Assembly (NCBI GenBank): GCA_018266255.1
Contig: JAFEAT010000011.1
Span: forward strand, 402,635-466,634
Length of the DNA stretch: 64,000 nucleotides
Origin: Cyanobacteria bacterium SZAS-4
GTDB taxonomy: Bacteria > Cyanobacteriota > Vampirovibrionia > Obscuribacterales > Obscuribacteraceae
Reading direction: 5' to 3'
In this document: one piece after another, positions 1 to 7,200 of the stretch
Layout of the letters: every line of letters starts with the position of its first letter
How positions within the stretch are numbered: the first letter of the stretch is position 1
Notes under the pieces: generated by a model
Database searches by the model: none
Told to the model about the DNA's origin: nothing
What the model saw: only the letters and a program-made list of their open reading frames with translations
Program-made: the position numbers and the translations under genes

Positions 1-153
1 CTCGGTGGGTTTGTCGCAGTCACGTTCAGCTGGTATCGCCCCATTTACGGAACGGTACTTCTGATCATCACGACAATGGCACTGCCTGTGCTTGAGTCTT
101 GCTTCTACGGTCCGGCGGCTTCCCGGATCCCGAAGGCCGGTCCGCCCAAGTAG
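1..153 (+). CDS. C-terminal end of a membrane protein (5' end outside window)
   Basis: Frame 1 is open from the window edge to the TAG at 151-153 and encodes 50 residues. They contain a hydrophobic stretch (YGTVLLIITTMALPVL) followed by a short polar tail ending in RIPKAGPPK. This is what the last transmembrane helix and cytoplasmic tail of a small membrane protein look like. The next gene starts 54 bases downstream on the same strand, so the two may be co-transcribed. Family and function cannot be told from the fragment. A phage holin-like protein is one possibility given the neighbours, but no diagnostic motif is visible. Confidence 0.5.
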   Translation, partial: LGGFVAVTFSWYRPIYGTVLLIITTMALPVLESCFYGPAASRIPKAGPPK

Positions 154-207
154 CGACAACAACTCAAAAAAATCCCATCAACAAATCTGCCTAAGTAAGG
201 AAGAGAT

Positions 208-750
208 GTGAAACGTACACTCACAACAATCATTGCCTGCGCGCTGCTGTTATCTGGCTGCGCCAGTTTCTACCCGCCCACCAACACCCACGAATTATCT
301 GCTGGCAAAGCGTATTGGATCGATACGGACGCAAGCCGTCGAGGTATCGCCGTCTTGCCCCGGGCTGACGGCAAGGGCGTTCAGATGTGCTCCGAACCAT
401 CCCCGGATGTGGCACTTCAAACTGTCACTCAAATCATGGCCCAGGTCACGCTGAACAATCCCCAAGTCGACGCCAAAACTCAACTCGAATTCAGCACTGC
501 TGTCATCGATTTGAGCAAACGCAGCCAGACCATTTTATTTCTACGGGAAGTTCTCTTCCGACTTTGCGAGCAGTCGGTCAACAATAATCTCACCTCAGAG
601 CAGGTTGAGCACCTCTACGAGCTCGCCGTTAAGACCTCGCTGGTACTTGCCCAGGGTGAGCTTGCAAAACAGCAAGCAGAACTCGCAAAACGTCTTGCAG
701 ATCCGGCAGTGAGAAAAATGTGGAACGAACTGACCAACACTTCCAAGTAA
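208..750 (+). CDS. Small lipoprotein, unknown function
   Basis: The 180-residue product starts at GTG 208, preceded by a good Shine-Dalgarno (AAGGAAG at 198-204). Residues 1-18 form a lipoprotein signal (MKRTLTTIIACALLLSGC) with a lipobox LLSGC, so Cys18 should be lipidated and the protein anchored to a membrane. The mature part has no domain I recognise. Its last third (about 130-175) is helical and rich in Ala, Glu and Lys (LAQGELAKQQAELAKRL), suggesting a short coiled coil. It lies between a membrane-protein tail and an S1-like gene on the same strand. A spanin-like or envelope-associated role would fit a phage-derived cluster, but that is inference. Confidence 0.75.
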   Translation: MKRTLTTIIACALLLSGCASFYPPTNTHELSAGKAYWIDTDASRRGIAVLPRADGKGVQMCSEPSPDVALQTVTQIMAQVTLNNPQVDAKTQLEFSTAVIDLSKRSQTILFLREVLFRLCEQSVNNNLTSEQVEHLYELAVKTSLVLAQGELAKQQAELAKRLADPAVRKMWNELTNTSK

Positions 751-883
751 CTATCTAAACGAATTGATTCGAATGCTTTTCATCGATAGAGGCAATCAAC
801 TCCTATCGATGCCGTTACGAATAACCGCGCAATCCTGCGCAATCGCAATCAATCGGCTATCAGCCGTACACGGAGTAGACACA

Positions 884-1471
884 ATGGAAACCCAGACCAT
901 GACCTCGACCAACAACGCCACACTCGACACCACCTCACTCCTCCAGGATGGCGAAGTGCTGATCGGCAAGATTACCAAACCGTTCATCCAGGACGGCAAG
1001 CTCATGGGAGCAGTGCTGCGTTTCGATGGAAAATCCGAAACAGCACTTCTGCATCGCAAGCAGATGCTCGGCAAAAATCCAAGCAATCGCCTGGCCGGCA
1101 TTCAGATCGGCGACGAGCTGCTCGTCAAGTTGTCGGTCAGCGGTGAACATCCCGCGCGCAAAACCTGGGCGAGCGAATCCACGCTCGATAGCTCAGTCGT
1201 CGTCGAAAATCTCTCGGCCAAACCGGCTCGCGGCTTGTTTGGCAAAGTCGTCAACACCACAGACTACGGTGTGTTCGTCGAACTTCAGAACGGTCCGGCG
1301 GCAGGGCGACTGGGTCTGGTGCATGCGAAGAACATGGGCAACGGACGTGCTGTTTCGCTCGGCGCCTTCACTTCCTATGCGCCTGGCGCGGCGGTGAAAG
1401 TCGACGTACTCGGTTCCGAACTCGATACCAAAGGTACCTTGCGAATCGACCTCGCCTTCTCGAAAAGCTGA
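884..1471 (+). CDS. S1-like RNA-binding-fold protein
   Basis: I place the start at ATG 884 because CGGAG (871-875) sits 8 bases upstream. Frames continuing further upstream have no ribosome site. The 195-residue product has two S1/OB-like halves. The first begins with GEVLIGKITK around residue 22. The second is clearer: ARGLFGKVVNTTDYGVFVEL around residue 112, followed by GRLGLVHAKNM and a closing GTLRIDLAFSK. The pattern G-x-V-x(n)-YGVFVEL-x(n)-GLVH is typical of S1 domains, which bind single-stranded RNA or adapt ribosome-associated factors. The protein is far shorter than ribosomal S1. The partner and target are unknown. Confidence 0.65.
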   Translation: METQTMTSTNNATLDTTSLLQDGEVLIGKITKPFIQDGKLMGAVLRFDGKSETALLHRKQMLGKNPSNRLAGIQIGDELLVKLSVSGEHPARKTWASESTLDSSVVVENLSAKPARGLFGKVVNTTDYGVFVELQNGPAAGRLGLVHAKNMGNGRAVSLGAFTSYAPGAAVKVDVLGSELDTKGTLRIDLAFSKS

Positions 1472-1494
1472 AGGCCAACTCATACCGATCCTTA

Positions 1495-1572
1495 CTAGAT
1501 ACAAATCCGCCTCGATACAAACTGTCTAGATAAAACACGTCTAGATACATTACCGTCTAGATACAACACCGT
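1495..1572 (+). repeat. Five tandem ~16-bp direct repeats (CTAGATACAnnACCGT)
   Basis: Five imperfect head-to-tail copies begin at 1495, 1511, 1526, 1541 and 1557, each 15-16 bases long. The consensus is CTAGATACAnnACCGT and copies 4 and 5 are nearly identical. They fill the gap between the S1-like gene and the beta-helix protein gene, ending about 165 bases before the start codon at 1738. A spacing of about 1.5 helical turns in an intergenic region suggests binding sites for a regulator or an iteron-like array. No replication gene is adjacent, so a regulatory role is the simpler reading. Confidence 0.8.
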
Positions 1573-1737
1573 GTCGATTTTTTGAATGTAGCTCCTCGAC
1601 TCGATTTGAGTGCGAGGACATTCTTCATGCCAGTCGATGCTGCGCGCCGGTTCATCAGCCAGCGAGCAGCTCTCGATTTGCGTGTCCACCCACAAAGCAT
1701 TTCGGAATCCATCCGAAAAACCCAAAGGAAATCAAAC

Positions 1738-3900
1738 ATGCCTACCACAAGATACGTCGACGAAGTCGGCGGCAACGACGCGAACTCCGGCCTCACTTTC
1801 GCACTGCGAAAGAAAACCCTCGCTGGTATCGCCTCGGCTGGTGTCGCAGCTGGTGACACCATCCGCGTCATGGGGAAACCCTCGACCGCAAGCGGCATCA
1901 ACGCCACGTTCACCAACCTGTCCAGCGCAGTCACGCTGGCGAGCGCCCTCACTCAGAGCGTCTACACCTCAGGCGCGGCCTGGTCACCCAAGACCAACGT
2001 CACGAGCACTGGCAGCCAGTCTGGCAAACTGAGCGCCACCAGCGCCGTCAACGTCGCAATCGCCGCCGCTTTCACTACGGGTGTGGCAGCGTTCTTCGCT
2101 ACCGGCGCGCTCAACTTGAGCACCTACCAACAGCTGTCCTTCTGGGTCAAACCAGATGTGGCGGTGGCTGCGGGCGTACTGCGTCTCGATCTCTGCAGCG
2201 ACACGGCCGGTGCCACTCCTGTCAACCAGCTCACGCTGCCGGCCCTCACTGCCGGTCAGTGGAACTTGATCACCATCGACAACGGCGCCAACTTCGGTTC
2301 TAGCATCCAGAGTATCCGCGTCTTCGCCATCTCGGATCCGGGCACCGTCACCCTTACCTTCGACGACATCATCGCCTGCAAGGCCGCATCGGCAGTTAAC
2401 TGCCTCACTCTCAACAGCCTGATCTCGTCGGACAATGCCACCTGGTACGGTATCAAGTCGATCAACGGTACGGCTGTCGTGCTCGACACCGGCGGGACGT
2501 CGTCTGCTCAGACGGCCAAAGGCATCTGGTCCGGCACTACCGGCGCCTTGCCGCTTTCCATCCTGGCACCACTGACCAGGAGCGCTGCTGGCGTCGGCGG
2601 CGTTAGTATCACTGACACTTTCAACAGCGCCACCAGCGGAACGGCCGGCAACCCCATCATCATCTCCGGTGGTTGGGACAGCACAGCCATGACCACCCAA
2701 AACGGCTTCTCTGTATTCGATGGCGTCGCCGCTCTCGCCACAGTCGGTCTCACCATCGGCTGCGACTTCGTCACGCTCGATCACTTCGTCTTCACCCGCT
2801 TCAACGCGCCCATCAATCTGAACGGCTCGACGAAGAAGGGCTATACGCTTTCCAACTTCACCATCTCGGATTGCGGCGGACTGTTTACCCTGCCGGCCCA
2901 TGCAGTCGTCTTCAACACCTGCCAGATCCTCAACTCGGTCGGCGGGCTGAGCATCCCTCAGACCACCAACTACAACACGGACGCGCTCGCCTACAGCCTG
3001 GCCTTCGTCAAGATCATCGGCAACACCAGCGGCGACGGCATCGTGGTGCCGGCCAACGTCGGCTCGCCTGCAATTTCTATCCACGACTGCGCCGTCATCG
3101 GTACCACCACGGGCAATACCAACGGCTTCAACATCTCAAGCCCCTGTATCTTCTACAACAACACATCCAACGACAACGCCTCGGGCAGCGCCGCGGTCGG
3201 CTTCCTCTTCCAGAACATGTTCGACTTCGTCGCCTACAACTTGCAGGGCCGCAACAATTCGGGCGCTCAGGTGCAGCTCAATAACGCCTACGTCGAAATC
3301 TTTACCCTCGATACCAACTTCAACCTCGGCACCCAGGTCAAGTTCACGACCGGCAGCGAAGGCGAAGCTGTCATCTACAGCTGGACCCAGAACGGCACGG
3401 CGCCGAAAGTTTCGCTCGGCGATCCTGCCACCGGCGAAACCTCAGGCAACATCGTCGCGGCCCATCGCGAAGGTGGACTGGTCGCCAACAACAGCATCTA
3501 CTCGGACTACGGCACTATCACCACTACTGGTGTCACCGGTCAGAGCGGCGGCAGCGGCTGGAAGCTCTCTCCCAACGCCAACGCCTTCGCCAGTTCGCCT
3601 CTCCGACTCAATGTCGGCAAGGTGCCCTGCCCGGCCGGCGTGCCCACGACGATCAAGTACTACGCACAGCTCAGCGCTGCAGCTGGCGTCAGCGCTCAGC
3701 TCCGCATCGCTGGCGGCAGATACCCCGGCGTCGGCTCTCCCGGCACCGACATCGTCGCTGCCGTCGCCGGTACTTCCTGGACGCAGTACTCGCTCACCTT
3801 CACGCCCACCGAAAACTGCGTCGTCGACGTCTTCTTCGAGGCATGGGGCAGCACGAGCTTGACCGCCAGCGTTAGCGGTCCGGTCACCATCACGCAGTAA
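1738..3900 (+). CDS. Large beta-helix-like surface or tail-type protein
   Basis: The start is ATG 1738, with AAAGGAA 9 bases upstream. The frame stays open back to 1582 but without a ribosome site. The 720-residue protein has no signal peptide and begins MPTTRYVDEVGGNDANSGLT, an opening I associate with right-handed parallel beta-helix proteins. The middle (about 330-480) is rich in short Asn/Gly/Thr/Ser strands such as GYTLSNFTISDCGG. The last ~120 residues (from about SPLRLNVGKVPCPAG) look like a beta-sandwich, perhaps carbohydrate-binding. Codons strongly favour C in the third position, unlike the genes further right. A phage tail-spike or surface-adhesin role is plausible but unproven. 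The mini-RHS gene follows after 27 bases. Confidence 0.65.
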   Translation: MPTTRYVDEVGGNDANSGLTFALRKKTLAGIASAGVAAGDTIRVMGKPSTASGINATFTNLSSAVTLASALTQSVYTSGAAWSPKTNVTSTGSQSGKLSATSAVNVAIAAAFTTGVAAFFATGALNLSTYQQLSFWVKPDVAVAAGVLRLDLCSDTAGATPVNQLTLPALTAGQWNLITIDNGANFGSSIQSIRVFAISDPGTVTLTFDDIIACKAASAVNCLTLNSLISSDNATWYGIKSINGTAVVLDTGGTSSAQTAKGIWSGTTGALPLSILAPLTRSAAGVGGVSITDTFNSATSGTAGNPIIISGGWDSTAMTTQNGFSVFDGVAALATVGLTIGCDFVTLDHFVFTRFNAPINLNGSTKKGYTLSNFTISDCGGLFTLPAHAVVFNTCQILNSVGGLSIPQTTNYNTDALAYSLAFVKIIGNTSGDGIVVPANVGSPAISIHDCAVIGTTTGNTNGFNISSPCIFYNNTSNDNASGSAAVGFLFQNMFDFVAYNLQGRNNSGAQVQLNNAYVEIFTLDTNFNLGTQVKFTTGSEGEAVIYSWTQNGTAPKVSLGDPATGETSGNIVAAHREGGLVANNSIYSDYGTITTTGVTGQSGGSGWKLSPNANAFASSPLRLNVGKVPCPAGVPTTIKYYAQLSAAAGVSAQLRIAGGRYPGVGSPGTDIVAAVAGTSWTQYSLTFTPTENCVVDVFFEAWGSTSLTASVSGPVTITQ

Positions 3901-3927
3901 CTGCGGAAACGCAGAAAGGAAAAGAAA

Positions 3928-4203
3928 ATGACGACATCAACATTTGACCTCTGGCAAGCCTATCAGGCTGCGCCAGTAATCTGGGGCGCCATTCAGGACA
4001 CAACCGTCCTCGCCTTCAAATCTCAGGCCGCTCCGTTCCTTACTAAGAACGAACCCTCGGCTTCCGTACAGTACTCGTACGACAAGCTGGGACGCCTGGT
4101 ACAGACCTCCTTCGTTCCGCAAGGATCGAGCGTTGCCACTGTATATGATGCAGCGGGCAACAGAAAGTCTGTCATTACCACTCAAGGATTAGGAGGGCTT
4201 TAG
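3928..4203 (+). CDS. Mini-RHS protein with a single YD repeat
   Basis: The 91-residue product starts at ATG 3928 with AAAGGA upstream and lies 27 bases after the beta-helix gene, so the two are probably one transcript. Residues 50-88 hold one complete RHS/YD unit: YSYDKLGRLVQTSF followed by ATVYDAAGNRKSV. The first 45 residues (MTTSTFDLWQAYQAAP...) are unrelated to the large RHS proteins next door. Its TAG stop lies inside the terminator hairpin. It could be a real small adaptor that pairs with an RHS shell, or the residue of a larger RHS gene after deletion. The ribosome site and terminator favour a functional gene. Confidence 0.65.
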   Translation: MTTSTFDLWQAYQAAPVIWGAIQDTTVLAFKSQAAPFLTKNEPSASVQYSYDKLGRLVQTSFVPQGSSVATVYDAAGNRKSVITTQGLGGL

Positions 4204-4214
4204 CCCTCTTTTTT
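4193..4214 (+). terminator. Rho-independent terminator
   Basis: GAGGGC (4193-4198), loop TTTA, GCCCTC (4203-4208), then six T residues. The stop codon of the mini-RHS gene is in the loop and right arm. It separates the 1.7-4.2 kb unit from the RHS1 gene and argues against the TTG at 4213 as the RHS1 start. Confidence 0.9.
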
Positions 4215-4257
4215 GAGCAAGCCGTTGCAACGCGACCAAATAGAAAGAGCAATCAAA

Positions 4258-7200
4258 ATGACAAATACAGTCGTAAGAAGGCTTCCGCAACCGCTGAAAG
4301 TCATGGACCGTTCCAAACAGAAAGCAGTCTCTCCAGCAATTGCAAAACAGATCGTGGAAGGGCGAGTCATCGACACTTCCAAAATCTACAAGAGGGGAGC
4401 CAGTCCAACGGTTCCACCTCTTCCGCACAAGCTTACCGGCATCATTCCCCATTCTGTTGGCGGTGATGCTTCGAACACAGTCCCGGGACCAGCTTCCATC
4501 TCGGAGCTGGCTAGGGCTCTGAAAAATGATCCCCAGTTGATGTTTGAATGGGTTCATAACAACATTGATTGGGAGCCAGGCTGGGGTGTTCAGAAAGGTG
4601 CCTTCGGTGCTCTAGTTGATGGACGAGGCAACTCTTTTGATCAGAGCGCTCTCCTCGTCACGCTCCTTCGTACCGCCGGATTTACCGCTAACTACGTTCT
4701 CGGCACAATTCAGATCAATGCTGCGCAGGCCGGCGATTGGTTTGGCACGGTGTCTGACAACATTGACATGGCCAATCAATATTGCTTCTACAGCTACATT
4801 CCTGTTGATTACATTTACAATCCGATTGAAGACGCCTATGACATTACCCTTGGTCACGTCTGGGTTCAGTGTGTGATCGGCGGAACTACGTACGTCTTCG
4901 ACCCGAGCCGCAAAAGTTACAACCGCACGGCAGCACTGCTCGATTTGAGCAACCTGGCGTCAACAATGGGATACAATCCCACAACCTTCCTTACTGCAGC
5001 GCGGTCCGGTGCAACAATCGACCCGAGCGGCAACTACGTACAGAATATCAATCAGGCAAACATCGATAGCAACCTGGTTACTCTGTCCACCACACTTGCT
5101 ACGTGGATGAAAACAAATCATCCGGGTGCAACTTTGGATGATATTCTTGGTGGTGCATCTATTATTCCTGCGACGTTGCCAGTCTTGCAAACCTCATTGC
5201 CTTATGAGCTTGCCGGCGATGTTCCGACCGTTTGGACTGGCGATATTCCGGTATCGTATAAAACTACTTTCCAGCTCTCCTGGCCGGATGCGAACATCGA
5301 TCAGACTTTTACGTCTGATCAGCTCTGCGGTGCACGTCTGACTATTTGGTGGACTTCCACGGCCACCGGAAGCACTCCTACACTGTATCTCGACGGCACA
5401 GCTATCCAAACCGGAACCGAAATTCCCAATTGGATGTTTGTTACTTATCCAAACTACGTTGTCGTCCATAACGCGTACCACGATACCAACGCAAATGAGA
5501 ACGCTTGGATCGGAATCGACTCCAATGTAAAACATTTGCTTGCCACGGTGTGGGGTAATCCTGGTAGAGGTGCAGTTTCTTACCATCAATCCCAACTTGT
5601 CGCCAATAGCGCCGCAGGCGGTGCCGCCGATTCTGAAAACATCTACGGCGAAACGCTTGCCTTGATCTGGAGCACTCAGTGTGCTGAATTTACTGCTATT
5701 AACGACATCATGAGCAGACTTTTGCTTGTGAGGGCACCAAACTTTCACGGCGTTGCTGTTGTGACGTACAACGATGTCAGACCCGGTATCGGCATCGCTT
5801 CCTACCTCGGCACACAAGTTGCAACCGACTACTCGTTCTTGGTGGATCGCAGAGCTGGCGGCGTTTACGGCATGATCGGTTCTGGTCTCGAATGCGCTAT
5901 ATTCCAGCAGGTTGTTGGAAACATCCCCAGCATTAACACAGGAGCGATGATCCGTGCCGAAAATGCCGCCGGAGGTAAAATCTATCAAGGTACGCAGTCT
6001 AACTGGACAACAGTAATCGAACCGGCTCTCTGGGCTAACGGCTACACGAGCACCGATACCAATGATATCTACAACAATTTCGTTAACTGGGGTGGCGGTG
6101 CCACTGTAGAAATTCCACAGCATCGGAACGTTGCACTAGGCTCGGCGTCCGGCTATGGTTTCTGGTTCTGGCCAAACGGTACTGCACAGGGACCTGGTGG
6201 TATCGTCAACTTCACCAAGGGTGGTGGCGGCGGTAACTCTCAGACTCCTGGCGACCAGAACGACAAAGGAAAGGACAAAGACGATCCTTCGAAAAAGCAA
6301 CCACCAAAAGACAAAACAAATGATCCGATTGATGTTTTTAGTGGCGATTTCCTCTACACCCGACAAGATCTAAAGATTGGTAGTCAGGCAGAACCTTTTA
6401 GTCTCTCATTTCAACGTAGTTATAACTCACGCAATCGACACATCGATGGACCGTTGGGTCTTGGCTGGACGCACAACTTCAATATCACCGCCAAGGTAAA
6501 TTCAGATCCATTCCTCGCACTGGGACAGCAGACCGCATTACCTGTAGTGGCAACATTAGCCGCGTTCTTCGTCATCATGGATCTCTGTTCGGGAGATGTC
6601 AACGTACTCCCGCTCGATCAGCATGTAACTGCATCGCTGTGCAGCAGTTGGTGGGTAGACCAAGTCACCAACAATATTGTCGACGTAAGATTCGATGACG
6701 GTACGCATACGTTCACGAAACTGCCGGATGGTTCCTATGTCAACTCACTGACAGGACCGTCGAACCTTACCCTTGTCGGTGGTTTATTCGTCTACACGAC
6801 TCCCGACAAAATCAAGTACAACTTCAACTCCGCAGGACAGATCACTTCTGTTGTCTATCCCAGTGGAATGACTGTTTCCTATTCCTATGCTGGAGGACTA
6901 TTGCAGTCAGTAAGCAATGGGCTAACACGGACTCTCACATTGCACTACACGTCGGGGCGGCTAACGTCAGTCACCGATGGCACGGGACGCAGCGTTCAGT
7001 ATTCGGTCGACGGGAGCAAAAACCTGACATCATTTACAGATGCAAACTCCAAGGTTTTCACATACCAGTACGATCAGCCTGGTCGTATGACTAAGTACTT
7101 CTTGCCCGCGAATCCTGCTGTGGCAATCGTTACCAACAATTACGATTCCTTGAGTCGAGTACAGACTCAAACGAACTCACGCAGCCAGGTGTGGACATAT

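Noticed and set aside
1495..1572. Direct repeats as a CRISPR array
   Set aside because: Units are contiguous without spacers and there are no cas genes.
1984..3084. Long antisense frames under the beta-helix protein and under RHS proteins
   Set aside because: They lack ribosome sites and mirror the codon bias of the real genes on the other strand.
4213..4257. TTG start 15 codons upstream of ATG 4258 for RHS1
   Set aside because: It lies in the T-tract of the terminator at 4193-4214 and has no ribosome site of its own; ATG 4258 is preferred.
4620..4900. Active transglutaminase in RHS1 and RHS2
   Set aside because: The catalytic Cys position is Ser in RHS1 and Ala in RHS2.
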